DNA of 64,000 nt from Candidatus Micropelagos thuwalensis (lineage in GTDB: Bacteria > Pseudomonadota > Alphaproteobacteria > RS24), in contig NZ_AWXE01000004.1 of assembly GCF_000469155.1 (NCBI RefSeq), forward strand, positions 682,001 through 746,000, read 5' to 3'. Position numbers and translations under genes: made by a program. Below, piece after piece: positions 20,775 to 31,749 of this stretch (within the stretch, counting starts at the first letter, position 1; every line of letters begins with the position of its first letter). The notes below the pieces were generated by a model. That model saw only the letters and a program-made list of their open reading frames with translations, had not been told where the DNA came from and did no database searches.

Positions 20775-22319
20775 TTAAATTCTCGTGCCACGCGCACATT
20801 TATTTCGCAATGCCTTTGCCGTATCTCGAATGGAAGCAAGCTCCTCGGGGTTTTTTCTGTCTAGGTTCTTCAATTGAAATGCCATGCGCGGATTTTTTCT
20901 AAACTGCTGTTCATGTTGCGCCAGAAAATCCCAATAAAGCGCGGTCACGGGGCAGGCTTCAGGCCCATGTGCTTTTTTGGGTGTATAGGGGCAGGTCTTG
21001 CAGCAATCCGACATACGATCAATATAGGCACCAGAGGCCGCATAGGGTTTCGTCCCCATAATGCCACCATCCCCAAATTGGCTCATGCCGACGACATTAG
21101 GTAAGGATACCCAGTCAATCGCATCAAGATAAAGCCCCATATGCCATTCATGCACGGCATAGGGGTTGGCGCCATATTGCATAAGGAACAGGCCGAGTAC
21201 CATCAGACGCTGAATGTGATGTGCATAGCCTTCAGACAAAACACTGCTGAGTGCGTCGGCAACACAGGCCATATCGGTTTCGCCTGTCCAGAAGAATTCG
21301 GGGACTTCTTCATTGGCGCCGAGCTTATTCAATGCTGCATAATCCGGCATGTAATGCCAGTAAAGTCCCCGCACAAATTCCCGCCAGCCTAAAATTTGTC
21401 GGATAAAACCTTCGACAGCATTAATAGGGGCATTACCTTTTTCATAAGCTTCAAGAGCGGCTTCGCAAACATCCTTTGGTGAAATCAGATGTATATTCAT
21501 CGCCGCTGACAGACGTGAGTGATAGAGCGTCACATGCCCCATGGCGATGGCATCCTCATAAGTACCAAAATCCGGTAGCCGATAGTCGATAAAGTCCTTG
21601 AGTGCCTGTTTCGCCTGATCCGGAGTCACAGGTTCTGCGAAACCATCACTTTTCCCCGGCGCATCCGGGAACATACGGTCAACCATGGCCTGAACCGAGC
21701 GCGTGACATCATCTGGCTCAAAAGGGCGACGTTTGGGGATAAGAGGGGGGCCATCTTTACCAAAACTTTTGCGATTTTCCTTATCAAAATTCCATTGTCC
21801 GCCAACCGGTTCATTGCCATTCATTAACCAGCCGGTTTTGCGTCTAAGGGGACGATAGAAATCTTCCAGCACCAGTTTTTTCCGTCCTTCGGCAAATTTC
21901 GCGAAATCATCCGGCGTTGTGAAAAAGTGATCATCTTCAACGCGTATCAGCCGATTACCTGCGGCTTTGGTGAGGGCTTCTTGAATACGCCAGTCGCCGG
22001 TTCGGGTAATAAGTATGTGATCCGGCTCGAAATCTTCGGCGGCGCGCAACATACCCTCTGCAATGGTTTGCGGTGCTTCTTGTTTTTCTACTGTATCATC
22101 AAGCGGATAATAATAAACCTGCTTTCCCTCGGCGCGGCGCGCATTGCGGAAATGGCGCATGGCAGCGAAAAACATAATAAGTCTTTTTTTATGCTGTCTG
22201 GGTGTGGCTTCCTCAACGGCTTCCGTCATAACGATAGCGTCATGGTCTGGGTCAAAGTCGCTGAGAACTTGCGCTGAAGGATTGAGTTGGTCACCACAAA
22301 TGACGATGAGCCGTTTCAT
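20775..22319 (-). CDS. Iron-sulfur bacterial (6-4) photolyase / cryptochrome (FeS-BCP, PhrB type)
   Basis: Flavoprotein of the deoxyribodipyrimidine photolyase-related family; characterised members such as Agrobacterium PhrB repair (6-4) photoproducts. The 514-residue chain starts LIVICGDQLNPS, typical of this subfamily rather than of classical CPD photolyases. The [4Fe-4S] ligands are visible: a Cys in DMACVADAL and three in the C-terminal segment CCKTCPYTPKKAHGPEACP. FAD-site sequences such as GWREFVRGLYW and MSQFGDGGIMGTKPYAASGAYI are intact. The gene begins four bases after the ABC ATPase stop, so the two are co-transcribed. Confidence 0.93.
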   Translation of the reverse strand: MKRLIVICGDQLNPSAQVLSDFDPDHDAIVMTEAVEEATPRQHKKRLIMFFAAMRHFRNARRAEGKQVYYYPLDDTVEKQEAPQTIAEGMLRAAEDFEPDHILITRTGDWRIQEALTKAAGNRLIRVEDDHFFTTPDDFAKFAEGRKKLVLEDFYRPLRRKTGWLMNGNEPVGGQWNFDKENRKSFGKDGPPLIPKRRPFEPDDVTRSVQAMVDRMFPDAPGKSDGFAEPVTPDQAKQALKDFIDYRLPDFGTYEDAIAMGHVTLYHSRLSAAMNIHLISPKDVCEAALEAYEKGNAPINAVEGFIRQILGWREFVRGLYWHYMPDYAALNKLGANEEVPEFFWTGETDMACVADALSSVLSEGYAHHIQRLMVLGLFLMQYGANPYAVHEWHMGLYLDAIDWVSLPNVVGMSQFGDGGIMGTKPYAASGAYIDRMSDCCKTCPYTPKKAHGPEACPVTALYWDFLAQHEQQFRKNPRMAFQLKNLDRKNPEELASIRDTAKALRNKCARGTRI

Positions 22320-22323
22320 TATG

Positions 22324-23316
22324 TCAGTCTGCCTGTTTGGATAGGGTCTGATTACCCGTTAGTTTCATGAATACAGCTTCCAGACTAGTGCCTTCGGTTT
22401 CTAAATCTGTAATCGAGATATTTTTTTGCCGCACTTCATCTAGTACCTGCAATGCAGTTTTTTCACGTGGGTTAAATGTGAGTGCTAACCTGCCATCCGA
22501 CTGCAAAGTCGTGTGGAAGCTTTCAAGGCCTGCCGGAACTTCAGAGAGCGTGGTGTCAGGGCGAAGCAAAAGTGTTTTGCTATCCAACAGGGTCAACAGC
22601 TTTGGTGTGTCATCACAAATTACAAGATCACCGTGGTCAATAATCGCAATGCGGTCACAAAGCGCCTGGGCTTCTTCTAGGTAATGCGTTGTCAGTACAA
22701 TGGTCACACCTTGTTCATTAAGGGCGCGGACATAGGTCCAGAGTTGGTGGCGCAGTTCAATATCTACCCCGGCAGTCGGTTCGTCCAGCACCAGAATTGG
22801 CGGCTGATGAACAAGGGCTTTGGCAATCAATAGCCGCCGCCGCATGCCGCCTGATAGGGTTCGAGAATAGGCATTCGCCTTGTCTCCTAGGCCGAGTGTT
22901 TCCAGAATCTCCATGCTGCGTCTTTGCTTTGCTGTGACGCCGTAAAGCCCTGCTTGCAAATCAAGTGATTCCAATGGGGTGAAGAACGGATCGAAATTAA
23001 TCTCTTGCGGCACAACGCCTATGGAGGCTCTTGCCATGCGCGGGTTCTCGTCAATATCAAACCCCCAGACAGATGCTTTGCCGGTAGATTTAATCACAAG
23101 TCCTGCAAGAATGTTGATGAAGGTAGATTTACCAGCACCGTTAGGTCCCAGAAGCCCGAAAATCATCCCACGAGGGATTTCAAGATTAATACTTTTGAGA
23201 GCCTTTTTTTCGGACTGATTGCCACTGGTTTGATATGTTTTTGAGAGACCCTCTGCCGTGATGGCATTTTCAATATCGCCATCAATATGATTGTCAGGGT
23301 TGGATAAATTCTGCAT
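22324..23316 (-). CDS. ABC transporter ATP-binding protein (ABC-2 / DrrA-YadG type), no adjacent permease
   Basis: ATPase subunit of 330 residues. Walker A GPNGAGKSTFIN, signature LSGGMRRRLLIAKAL, Walker B ILVLDEPTAGVD and the His switch (LTTHYLEEAQ) are all intact. After the ATPase core there is a C-terminal extension of about 80 residues, as in exporters paired with ABC-2 permeases. The usual membrane partner gene is not next to it; the following gene encodes the photolyase. The substrate is unknown. Confidence 0.9.
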   Translation of the reverse strand: MQNLSNPDNHIDGDIENAITAEGLSKTYQTSGNQSEKKALKSINLEIPRGMIFGLLGPNGAGKSTFINILAGLVIKSTGKASVWGFDIDENPRMARASIGVVPQEINFDPFFTPLESLDLQAGLYGVTAKQRRSMEILETLGLGDKANAYSRTLSGGMRRRLLIAKALVHQPPILVLDEPTAGVDIELRHQLWTYVRALNEQGVTIVLTTHYLEEAQALCDRIAIIDHGDLVICDDTPKLLTLLDSKTLLLRPDTTLSEVPAGLESFHTTLQSDGRLALTFNPREKTALQVLDEVRQKNISITDLETEGTSLEAVFMKLTGNQTLSKQAD

Positions 23317-23398
23317 TATTCGTCCTCAAGCTTATTATCAGAACTAGCACGCGGTCAGTTTAAGGCAAAGAGTAAAACTTAGAGCAAGGAGTGGCCTT

Positions 23399-26251
23399 AT
23401 GAGCCTCAAAAAATCGGATCACCTCTATCTTGTTGATGGTTCTGGGTATATTTTTCGTGCTTTCCATGCATTACCACCACTCACCAGAAAAAGTGACAAA
23501 TTACCGATTGGTGCGGTTGCCGGGTTTTGCAATATGTTGGTGCGGCTGATGGATGATATGGCGGCAGAGGAAAGCCCAACACATCTTGCTGTGATTTTCG
23601 ATGCATCCGGCAAAACATTCAGAAATGATATTTACCCTGACTATAAAGCTAATCGGGATGCGCCACCTGAAGACCTGATACCACAATTCCCTCTTGTTCG
23701 GGAGGCAGTGAAAGCATTCGGTATTCCTTCGATTGAGCTACAGGGTTATGAGGCCGATGATTTAATTGCGGCCTACACGCATGCCGCCACACGAAGCGGC
23801 GCACGCGTTTCAATTGTGTCCTCAGATAAAGATCTCATGCAACTCGTGACTGATCGGGTGAATATGATTGATACAATGAAAGATAGAAAAATCGGTCCCG
23901 CGGAGGTGCTTGAGAAATTTGAAGTCGGCCCAGAACGCGTGATTGATGTTCAATCGCTTGCAGGCGACAGCGTTGATAATGTCCCCGGTGTGCCGGGTAT
24001 TGGGATTAAAACGGCGGCTCTGCTGATTAATGAATATGGCGACCTGGAAACTCTGCTTGAGCGCGCCGGAGAAATTAAACAGAATAAACGCCGTGAGAAT
24101 CTCATTGAATTTGCCGAACAAGCGCGAATAAGCCGTGAACTGGTGACGCTCCGAACTGATACGCCTTTGCCAGTTGATATGAGTGAGATGGGCCTGACAC
24201 CGCCTGAGGCTGGCATGTTGATGGGTTTCCTCAAGGCAATGGAATTTAACACACTGACTCGACGAGTCAGCAAACGCTACGACATAAATGCGGATGATTA
24301 TGAGGCTTCGTCGGATCTGGCAGCTAAACCGACAGCAATATCTTCCTCAGGCGCAACAGAAAAAGCTTCATCTGACCTGCCGCCAGCGATGACCGACCTG
24401 CCGCCAATTGATTCTTCTGCATATGAATGTGTAACGGATATGGCTGTGCTTGATAACTGGATTGAGGACATTATCGCTACTGGTTATGTGGCGATTGATA
24501 CTGAGACAGATGGCCTTGATGCAGTGAGTTGTCGTTTGGTTGGTATATCGCTGGCCACCCGCCCGGGGCATGCCTGCTATATTCCACTCGCGCATGGTAT
24601 TGGTGAAGGACTTGCTCTCGCCGATGATGTGCCATCGCAACTTGCTGAGGCGGATGTTTTGGTGCGGCTAAAGCCACTTTTGCAAGATGCATCCATTATG
24701 AAAATTCTGCAAAATGCAAAATTTGATTTGCAGGTTCTTGGGCAACGCAAGATTGAGGTTCACCCTGTTGAGGACACGATGTTGATGTCCTATGCCCTTG
24801 CCGCAGGTCAGCGTGGTCACGGTATGGATGAACTTTCCGAGCTTTATTTGGGGCATAAGCCCATCTCTATCAAAGAATTGCTGGGGACGGGTAAATCTCA
24901 AATTACGTTTGACCAAGTGCCACTGGAAAAAGCCACGCCCTATGCTGCCGAGGATGCGGATATCACATTAAGGCTTTGGCAGATGATGCGCCCTGAACTC
25001 GTCAAGGATCGAGTGGTTAGTGTTTACCAGACAACCGAGAAACCGCTCGTGCCTGTGATTGTGGATATGGAGAAAAACGGCATTTGCGTTGACCGCAATG
25101 TTCTTTCCCGTCTGTCAGGAGAATTTGCTCAGAAAATGGCTGCAATGGAAGAGGATATTTATAAGTTGGCAGGTGAGACGTTTAATATCGCCAGCCCCAA
25201 ACAACTGGGCGATATTTTATTCGACAAAATGGGGTTGCCCGGTGGAAAGAAAACCAAAACTGGTGCATGGGGCACAGGTGCGGATGTGCTGGAAGGCCTG
25301 GCAGCTGAAGGTCATGATTTAGCTGCGCAAGTACTTGAATGGCGCGGCCTGGCAAAACTTAAATCCACCTATACAGACGCTTTGCCGGAATTTATCAATC
25401 CTGAAACGGGGCGGATTCACACCTCTTATTCACTTGCGTCAACGACAACGGGGCGGTTGGCCTCGTCAGACCCAAATTTGCAAAATATTCCTATTCGTAC
25501 GGAAGATGGGCGGCGTATTCGGACAGCTTTTGTGGCAGAGAAGGGTAATCTTCTCGTGAGTGCGGATTATAGTCAGATTGAATTACGACTGTTGGCGCAT
25601 ATTGCCGATATTGACTCACTGCGTCAGGCTTTTGCCGATGGTCAGGATATTCATGCCATGACGGCCTCTGAAATGTTTGGTGTGCCGCTTGCAGATATGA
25701 CGGCTGAAACCCGCCGCCGAGCAAAGGCAATTAATTTTGGGATTATTTATGGTATTTCGGCTTTTGGACTTGCGAACCAGCTGGGTATTTCACGCGGTGA
25801 AGCGAGTGACTATATCAAGGCCTATTTTGAGAAGTTCCCGGGCATCAAAGATTATATGGAAGCGGTTAAGCAAGAAGCTCATGCACAGGGCTATGTTTCT
25901 ACCCTTTTCGGGCGGCGTATTTATCTGCGCGAGATAATCAGCAAAATACCGGCGCGGCGCGCTTTTGCTGAACGCGCGGCTATTAACGCGCCAATACAAG
26001 GGTCAGCAGCAGATATTATCCGCCGCGCTATGATAGCCATGCCGCCTGTTTTGAAAAAGAAATTGCCTAAATCCCGTATGCTTTTGCAGGTTCATGACGA
26101 ATTGATTTTTGAGGCCCCGGAGTCAGAAACCGACAAGTTGATGCAGAATGTCAGGGAGGTGATGCAGAATGCGTGTGCGCCGCGCCTGTCGTTATCTGTG
26201 CCTCTCGTGGTAGAAGCTCAGGCCGCCAAGAATTGGGACGAGGCGCATTAA
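23399..26251 (+). CDS. polA: DNA polymerase I
   Basis: Fills gaps and removes RNA primers. The 950-residue protein contains all three domains: 5'-3' exonuclease (YLVDGSGYIFRAFHALPP, YEADDLIAAYT, SSDKDLMQLV, GIGIKTAA; about 1-290), 3'-5' exonuclease (VAIDTETDGLDAVSC, FDLQVLGQ; about 350-540) and polymerase (SADYSQIELRLLAHI, RRRAKAINFGIIYGIS, VHDELIFEAPE). A linker of low complexity (about 305-345) separates the first two. It converges with pckA, 33 bases away, with no visible hairpin. Confidence 0.98.
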   Translation: MSLKKSDHLYLVDGSGYIFRAFHALPPLTRKSDKLPIGAVAGFCNMLVRLMDDMAAEESPTHLAVIFDASGKTFRNDIYPDYKANRDAPPEDLIPQFPLVREAVKAFGIPSIELQGYEADDLIAAYTHAATRSGARVSIVSSDKDLMQLVTDRVNMIDTMKDRKIGPAEVLEKFEVGPERVIDVQSLAGDSVDNVPGVPGIGIKTAALLINEYGDLETLLERAGEIKQNKRRENLIEFAEQARISRELVTLRTDTPLPVDMSEMGLTPPEAGMLMGFLKAMEFNTLTRRVSKRYDINADDYEASSDLAAKPTAISSSGATEKASSDLPPAMTDLPPIDSSAYECVTDMAVLDNWIEDIIATGYVAIDTETDGLDAVSCRLVGISLATRPGHACYIPLAHGIGEGLALADDVPSQLAEADVLVRLKPLLQDASIMKILQNAKFDLQVLGQRKIEVHPVEDTMLMSYALAAGQRGHGMDELSELYLGHKPISIKELLGTGKSQITFDQVPLEKATPYAAEDADITLRLWQMMRPELVKDRVVSVYQTTEKPLVPVIVDMEKNGICVDRNVLSRLSGEFAQKMAAMEEDIYKLAGETFNIASPKQLGDILFDKMGLPGGKKTKTGAWGTGADVLEGLAAEGHDLAAQVLEWRGLAKLKSTYTDALPEFINPETGRIHTSYSLASTTTGRLASSDPNLQNIPIRTEDGRRIRTAFVAEKGNLLVSADYSQIELRLLAHIADIDSLRQAFADGQDIHAMTASEMFGVPLADMTAETRRRAKAINFGIIYGISAFGLANQLGISRGEASDYIKAYFEKFPGIKDYMEAVKQEAHAQGYVSTLFGRRIYLREIISKIPARRAFAERAAINAPIQGSAADIIRRAMIAMPPVLKKKLPKSRMLLQVHDELIFEAPESETDKLMQNVREVMQNACAPRLSLSVPLVVEAQAAKNWDEAH

Positions 26252-26284
26252 ATACAATTTGTTGGTTGTGACGATTGTTCTGGT

Positions 26285-27886
26285 CTATTCAGCGGCGGGG
26301 GCGCTCTCACGTACATCACTGCCGACATAGTCCATGAATTTCTGGAAGTTTGCGACAAACATGCCAACAAGCTTACGTGCCTGAGCATCATAGGCTTCTT
26401 TATCTTCCCATGTATCACGTGGGTTCAGGATTGAGACATCAACACCAGGCACACTGACCGGCACTTCAAAGCCGAAGTTTTCGTCAATGCGGAATTCAAC
26501 ATTATTCAAAGTGCCATCCAGGGCGGCGGAAAGAAGTGCGCGTGTCTCTTTAATCGGCATTCTGTTACCGATACCATAAGGCCCGCCGGTCCAGCCCGTG
26601 TTCACCAGCCAACAACTTGCATTATGCTCGGCGATGAGGTCACGCAGAAGATTGCCATATTCCGACGGATGTCGTGGCATAAAGGGAGCGCCGAAACAAG
26701 TCGAGAAAGTCGCTTCTGGTTCTGTCACGCCCTTTTCGGTGCCGGCGACTTTGGCGGTATAGCCAGAAAGAAAATGATACATGGCCTGGCTAGGTGTTAG
26801 ACGTGAGATGGGTGGTAGAACGGCAAACGCATCTGCTGTCAGCATAATTATGTTTTTGGGGTGACTTGCGCGCCCTGTATCTGAAGCATTCGGAATGAAT
26901 GATAGCGGATAGGCCCCGCGGGAATTTTCAGCTAGAGAATTATCATATAAGTCCAGCTTACGGGTTTGAGGATCCATCACGACATTTTCAAGCACTGTGC
27001 CGAAACGTTGTGTTGTGGCATGAATTTCTGGCTCCGCTTCAGCGGAAAGGTTAATCATTTTGGCGTAACAACCACCTTCAAAATTAAACACTCCATTTTC
27101 TGACCACCCATGCTCGTCGTCGCCGACCAGTGTCCGGTTCGGGTCAGCTGAAAGGGTTGTTTTACCCGTTCCACTCAGGCCGAAGAAAACGGCTGCGTCA
27201 TTATCACTTCCGACATTTACCGAACAGTGCATGGGCATGACGTTTTTTGCAGGTAGGGTGTAATTCAACATTGAAAAGACAGATTTTTTGGTTTCACCGG
27301 CATAGGATGTGCCGCCAATCAGCACAATTTTACGGGCGAAATTAACTGCGATAATTGTCTCGGTTCGTGAGCCATGACGCTCAGGGTTCGCCTTAAAGCT
27401 CGGCAGATTAACAATTACAAATTCAGGGTTGAAGTTTTCTAAATCTTCTGCAGGTGGCTCAATGAGCAGGTTTTGAATAAACAGGGAGTGCCATGCAAGT
27501 TCAGTATAAATGCGTGTTGGCAATCTATGTGTCACATCTGCCCCACCATGCAAGTCTTGAATAAAAAGTTCACGACCATTGGTATGTGCTTTCATATCTT
27601 CGTAGAGATTATCAAACTGATCAGTGGTGATAGATTTATTATTGTCCCACCATATGGTGTTTTCAGTCGTCTCATCACGCACGATAAATTTGTCTTGAGC
27701 AGATCGGCCAGTATGTTGGCCAGTTTTAACAACAAGAGCGCCACCATCGGCAATTTCACCCTCACCACGCTCAAGGGACATTTGGTAAAGTGCGGCAGGG
27801 CGATGATTCCAGTGCAGGGCTTTCAGGTCGTTGAACCCGTGAATATCGGGGCCAAATTTACTTTTATTAAAACCGGTTTGATCCAT
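26285..27886 (-). CDS. pckA: Phosphoenolpyruvate carboxykinase (ATP)
   Basis: Gluconeogenic enzyme converting oxaloacetate and ATP to PEP. From ATG 27886, preceded by AGAGG, it has 533 residues; the in-frame upstream start at 27919 is less likely. The kinase-1a P-loop [14 protein letters not shown] and the metal-binding [10 protein letters not shown] segment are intact, as are [10 protein letters not shown] and [16 protein letters not shown]. It is divergent from chvI, as in rhizobia, where ChvI controls pckA; a shared 257-bp upstream region is consistent with that. Confidence 0.98.
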   Translation of the reverse strand: MDQTGFNKSKFGPDIHGFNDLKALHWNHRPAALYQMSLERGEGEIADGGALVVKTGQHTGRSAQDKFIVRDETTENTIWWDNNKSITTDQFDNLYEDMKAHTNGRELFIQDLHGGADVTHRLPTRIYTELAWHSLFIQNLLIEPPAEDLENFNPEFVIVNLPSFKANPERHGSRTETIIAVNFARKIVLIGGTSYAGETKKSVFSMLNYTLPAKNVMPMHCSVNVGSDNDAAVFFGLSGTGKTTLSADPNRTLVGDDEHGWSENGVFNFEGGCYAKMINLSAEAEPEIHATTQRFGTVLENVVMDPQTRKLDLYDNSLAENSRGAYPLSFIPNASDTGRASHPKNIIMLTADAFAVLPPISRLTPSQAMYHFLSGYTAKVAGTEKGVTEPEATFSTCFGAPFMPRHPSEYGNLLRDLIAEHNASCWLVNTGWTGGPYGIGNRMPIKETRALLSAALDGTLNNVEFRIDENFGFEVPVSVPGVDVSILNPRDTWEDKEAYDAQARKLVGMFVANFQKFMDYVGSDVRESAPAAE

Positions 27887-28143
27887 AATGGCACTACCTC
27901 TTAAACCCTTTAAGTACAAATCGCAAAAGAAAAAAGCTTATCGGAGAAACTTTATATCTTTTTAAATAATAGATAATGTCACACTTTAAGCGCGGACCAT
28001 TTGACTCTGCAACGTAAAATTATCCAGCTTGTTAACAACCAAATTAGAGTTAAACTAAAGCTCAGCAACAGCTATTTTGGAGAGGTTTATTAAAGCTTTC
28101 CCGAAAAGGGTATAGAAAGGCTAGAAAGAATAGAGAGGGTGGT

Positions 28144-28842
28144 TTGACACGTATTGCGCTTGTAGATGACGATAAAAATATTGTGACCTCGCTATCTTTG
28201 GCTTTGAAGGGTGAAGGTTTTGTTGTGGAAGCTTTTGAAGATGGTGCTGCCGCGCTTGAAGCTTTGACATCTCAGCCATCGGATAGCTTTGATATTGGTA
28301 TTTTTGATATCAAAATGCCCAAAATGGACGGCCTTGAGCTTCTTCGCCGATTGCGTGCCACACATGAATTACCTGTAATTTATCTTACGTCTAAAGATGA
28401 CGAAATTGATGAGCTTATTGGTCTTAAAATGGGGGCAGATGACTATATTACTAAGCCCTTCTCCCAGCGACTATTAATTGAACGCGTGCGAACCATTCTG
28501 CGTCGCACCAAAGCGCGGCAGGCAGTTACGGAAGATGAGGAGGATATTATGGTGCGCGGCGGGCTAAGGCTTGATGCGGCGCGCCATGAATGCCTTTGGG
28601 AAGAACAGCCGGTTAATTTAACGGTGACAGAATTTTTAATCCTTGAAGCGCTGGCTCAGCGCCCGGGCTTTGTAAAAAGCCGCGATGCGCTCATGGATGC
28701 CGCTTATGATGATCAGGTCTATGTTGATGATCGCACTATTGACAGTCACATAAAAAGATTGCGCCGAAAATTCAAAAAAATTGATCAAAATTTCGATGCG
28801 ATTGAGACGCTTTACGGTGTCGGGTACAGGTATAAGGCGTGA
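28144..28842 (+). CDS. chvI: ChvI-type OmpR/PhoB-family response regulator
   Basis: Response regulator of the ChvG/ChvI envelope and acid-stress system of alphaproteobacteria. The 232-residue protein has a receiver domain ([10 protein letters not shown]; phospho-acceptor Asp55 in [18 protein letters not shown]) and a winged-helix output domain ([29 protein letters not shown], ending [14 protein letters not shown]). The start is a TTG (28144) after GAGAGGGT, which matches the usual N-terminus of the family. Its stop overlaps the chvG start. Confidence 0.95.
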   Translation: MTRIALVDDDKNIVTSLSLALKGEGFVVEAFEDGAAALEALTSQPSDSFDIGIFDIKMPKMDGLELLRRLRATHELPVIYLTSKDDEIDELIGLKMGADDYITKPFSQRLLIERVRTILRRTKARQAVTEDEEDIMVRGGLRLDAARHECLWEEQPVNLTVTEFLILEALAQRPGFVKSRDALMDAAYDDQVYVDDRTIDSHIKRLRRKFKKIDQNFDAIETLYGVGYRYKA

Positions 28843-30419
28843 ATGTGTTGAGTTTTTTTAAATCAGGGCTTTCGGCGCGTCTCGTGGTGATTAATAGTCT
28901 CGGACTATTAGGCTTTTTTGCTGGCATTTTGGTTTTAGGCCAGACACGTGAAAGCCTCACTGATGCATATACACAAAGTCTTGAGGTGCAGGCGCAAATT
29001 ATTGCTGAGGCTTTGGGTGAGTCTGCAGGAGATGAAACTGGCGCCGGTGATATTATCAACCCTGATGAGAGTAATGAAGATACCGTGCAGGCCGGGCAAA
29101 TTATGGCGCCGCGCCTTAATGCAGAACTGACTGAGCAAATTTTAAGACGCATTATTAAGCCTACATTAAATCGGGCAAGGGTTTATGATCGTCAACGACA
29201 ATTAGTAATCGATAGTGATGTTCTGCTTCATTCCGCTGCGGTCATTTCTCGCGATTTGCCGCCGCCGTCTTCACAGACACAAAAAGAAAATTCACCCGCG
29301 CTTAATTTAACGCCACCTGACGCAAATAAAGGCAGCAGAGACGAGGCCTTATTGGGTGCCATCAATATAGCCATGCAGGGAGAGATGCGTGCATCGGCTC
29401 AAAGAACGCCAAATGGTGACGATATTGTTATGGTGGCGGTTCCGGTTCAACATTATCGGGCAATAATCGGCGTTCTCCTTCTGACCAGCCCGCCGGGTGA
29501 GATTGACCGCCTGGTGGCGGCTGAACGCACCTTTCTGGCAAAAGTTTTTCTGGTCGTGTTGAGTGTGACATTAGTTTTATCATTCGCGCTGGCCGGGACG
29601 ATCACCATGCCTGTTCGTCGTTTGGCGACGGCTATTCAGGCATTTCAGGCTTCAGGTGGGCCGTTACCTGCGCCCAGCACCGTGCCGGATTTTTCCAACC
29701 GTCAGGATGAAATTGGCGATCTGTCGCTGGCCTTACGGGATATGCTAAACCGCCTCATGAACCGGTTGGATACGATTGAGAATTTCGCCGCTGATGTTGC
29801 TCATGAATTGAAAAACCCACTCGCTTCAATTAACAGCGCTGTACAGTCGCTTGCCGCAACTTCGGATGATGTCGCGCGGCAGGAGCTTATGGGTATTTTG
29901 CAGGCTGATATATTACGCATGAATCGTCTGATTACTGATATTTCAGAAGCCTCCCGCCTTGATGCAGAGTTAGGGCGTGCTGCTGCTGAAAATTTTGACC
30001 TATCGGATTTGCTGAAACAGATGATTCCTCTGGTGAATAGCGATATCCAGTTAAAAATAAAGACAAAGGTTAGTATTAACGCCCAAAAAGACCGGATTGC
30101 CCAAATCATTCGTAACCTATTGGATAATGCTCTGTCTTTTTCTCCGGCGCAGGATATTACAGTTCGTTTGGATAGCGACCGGACAGGTATTTTCGTTCAC
30201 GTAGATGATGCAGGGCCGGGTCTGCCTGATGGGGTGGAACAGAAAATTTTTGACCGTTTTTACACTGATCGACCAGACGGGCATGACCTTCACTCCGGCC
30301 TGGGTCTTTCTATCTCGCAACAAATAGCCCGCGCACATGGTGGCAATTTGACTGCCCGCAATCGTATTAATGCTTACGGTTCGCGGTTCACTTTATTTCT
30401 ACCGCATCAAGGCAAATAA
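28839..30419 (+). CDS. chvG: ChvG-type sensor histidine kinase
   Basis: Membrane partner of ChvI. The 526-residue protein has a first membrane helix (about 14-33), a periplasmic sensor domain, a second helix (about 230-252), a HAMP segment, the H-box [16 protein letters not shown] with His322, and ATPase motifs [19 protein letters not shown] and [17 protein letters not shown]. It starts at GTG 28839, overlapping the chvI stop by four bases. Homologues are called ExoS in Sinorhizobium. I see no exoR-like repressor in the window. Confidence 0.95.
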   Translation: MNVLSFFKSGLSARLVVINSLGLLGFFAGILVLGQTRESLTDAYTQSLEVQAQIIAEALGESAGDETGAGDIINPDESNEDTVQAGQIMAPRLNAELTEQILRRIIKPTLNRARVYDRQRQLVIDSDVLLHSAAVISRDLPPPSSQTQKENSPALNLTPPDANKGSRDEALLGAINIAMQGEMRASAQRTPNGDDIVMVAVPVQHYRAIIGVLLLTSPPGEIDRLVAAERTFLAKVFLVVLSVTLVLSFALAGTITMPVRRLATAIQAFQASGGPLPAPSTVPDFSNRQDEIGDLSLALRDMLNRLMNRLDTIENFAADVAHELKNPLASINSAVQSLAATSDDVARQELMGILQADILRMNRLITDISEASRLDAELGRAAAENFDLSDLLKQMIPLVNSDIQLKIKTKVSINAQKDRIAQIIRNLLDNALSFSPAQDITVRLDSDRTGIFVHVDDAGPGLPDGVEQKIFDRFYTDRPDGHDLHSGLGLSISQQIARAHGGNLTARNRINAYGSRFTLFLPHQGK

Positions 30420-30438
30420 AAAGCCAGATGAGACGCTT

Positions 30439-30894
30439 ATGACAGACCAGCAAGATACATCCTCTCTACATGGAAATTGCCTTTGGGTAAATGAAACTGG
30501 GGTGCTGATTCTAGGAAAGGCCGCCAGTGGCAAAACGGGTCTGACTTTGGCGATGATCAATTCAGGGCGCGGAACTCTCGTTGCAGATGACCAAGTCATT
30601 ATCAATCGCGCGCATAAAATCTTGATGGCGTGTCCGCCCGAAGCTCTGAAAGGCATGATGCATATTCATGGTATTGGTATTGTTGATTTTGATTACATGG
30701 CCCCTGTGCCACTGCATTTGATTATTCAGCTTGTGCCGCATGAGGATGTACCGCTCATAGCTGAAAAAAGTGAAAAAGAAATAGAAGGTCTGTCTCTCCC
30801 TTTATTGAGATTGGCTGGTCATGAGGCGAGTAGTGCCGATACATTATGGCTGGCTACGGAGCTTTTGAAAAAAGAGATGCTTTTTAAAGTGTAA
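30439..30894 (+). CDS. hprK: HPr kinase/phosphorylase, short alphaproteobacterial form
   Basis: Phosphorylates HPr on Ser46 and can reverse the reaction, linking energy state to PTS signalling. The product has about 151 residues from ATG 30439 and corresponds to the catalytic C-terminal domain only, as is normal in alphaproteobacteria. The P-loop GKAASGKTGL (residues 26-35) and the downstream LVADDQVII and GIGIVDFDY segments are conserved. An in-frame start at 30370, inside chvG, is unlikely. The substrate HPr, two genes downstream, retains Ser46. Confidence 0.92.
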   Translation: MTDQQDTSSLHGNCLWVNETGVLILGKAASGKTGLTLAMINSGRGTLVADDQVIINRAHKILMACPPEALKGMMHIHGIGIVDFDYMAPVPLHLIIQLVPHEDVPLIAEKSEKEIEGLSLPLLRLAGHEASSADTLWLATELLKKEMLFKV

Positions 30895-30959
30895 ACTATG
30901 ACACAAAGTCGGTCTTGCCTGAGAAGAGCGGGTCAGGCATGGTGACTTAAGGAGAAAAT

Positions 30960-31367
30960 ATGATTGGTCTTGTGATAGTGACACATGGCGGTCTCGCCAA
31001 TGAATTCAGAGCCGCGCTTGAGCATGTTGTAGGGGAACAGCATCAGTTTGAGGCTATTTGTATTGGCCCAGATGATGATATGGAAAAAAGGCGGGAAGAC
31101 ATTGCTGTTGCAACTAAGGATGTTGATAGCGGCGACGGGGTGATTTTATTAACCGACATGTTCGGTGGCACACCTTCCAATCTTGCGATTTCTCTACTGG
31201 ATCATGGGCGCGTGGAGGTGATTGCAGGTGTAAATCTGCCCATGCTCATTAAACTTGTGGGTGTGCGCGAAAAAATGGGCCTTGAAGAAGCTGTGGAAGC
31301 GGCACAAGACTCAGCGCGTAAATACATTTCAGTTGCCAGTAAAGTTCTGAGCCGAAAAGAAGATTAA
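30960..31367 (+). CDS. PTS EIIA component, mannose family
   Basis: The 135-residue protein begins MIGLVIVTHGGLANEFRAALEHVVG with the phosphorylatable His9 of the EIIA-Man fold and contains LLTDMFGGTPSNLA. No EIIB, EIIC or EIID sugar permease genes are nearby, so it is a regulatory EIIA rather than part of a sugar transporter, as in the equivalent rhizobial cluster. It starts 65 bases after hprK with AAGGAG upstream, and its stop overlaps the ATG of the HPr gene by one base. Confidence 0.93.
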   Translation: MIGLVIVTHGGLANEFRAALEHVVGEQHQFEAICIGPDDDMEKRREDIAVATKDVDSGDGVILLTDMFGGTPSNLAISLLDHGRVEVIAGVNLPMLIKLVGVREKMGLEEAVEAAQDSARKYISVASKVLSRKED

Positions 31368-31642
31368 TGCCTGAAGCGGTCGTGGAGATAACCAATAAAC
31401 GCGGCCTTCATGCGCGTGCCTCTGCTAAATTCGTTACCTGTGCCCGCAGATTTGACGCAAAAATTGATGTCACGCGTGATGGCACAAATGTACCCGGTAC
31501 GTCGATCATGGGTCTGATGATGCTGGCGGCCAGTCTCGGTTGTTCTATAAAAATATCAGCAGAAGGCGCAGATGCCGAAATTGCATTGGCAGAACTGGTC
31601 ACGCTTGTGCAGAACGGTTTTGGTGAGAATGATGCCGATTAG
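31367..31642 (+). CDS. Phosphocarrier protein HPr (PTS-Ntr)
   Basis: The 91-residue phosphocarrier has His15 in NKRGLHARAS, phosphorylated by enzyme I, and Ser46 in PGTSIMGLMMLA, the target of HprK. Both phosphorylation sites are therefore kept. It passes phosphate to EIIA-type proteins, here probably the upstream EIIA-Man and the PtsN encoded at 55277. Enzyme I (ptsP) is not in the window. The start overlaps the EIIA stop (TAATG). Confidence 0.95.
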   Translation: MPEAVVEITNKRGLHARASAKFVTCARRFDAKIDVTRDGTNVPGTSIMGLMMLAASLGCSIKISAEGADAEIALAELVTLVQNGFGENDAD

Positions 31643-31749
31643 AGCGCCCAAAATAACCATAAGCCCGACTAAAACCTGAAAGAACTTTGAGTTGGATTGG
31701 TTTTTTACCCGGTAAGCGACAATTTTGGGAAATGTAGAAGCGGCAAAAC

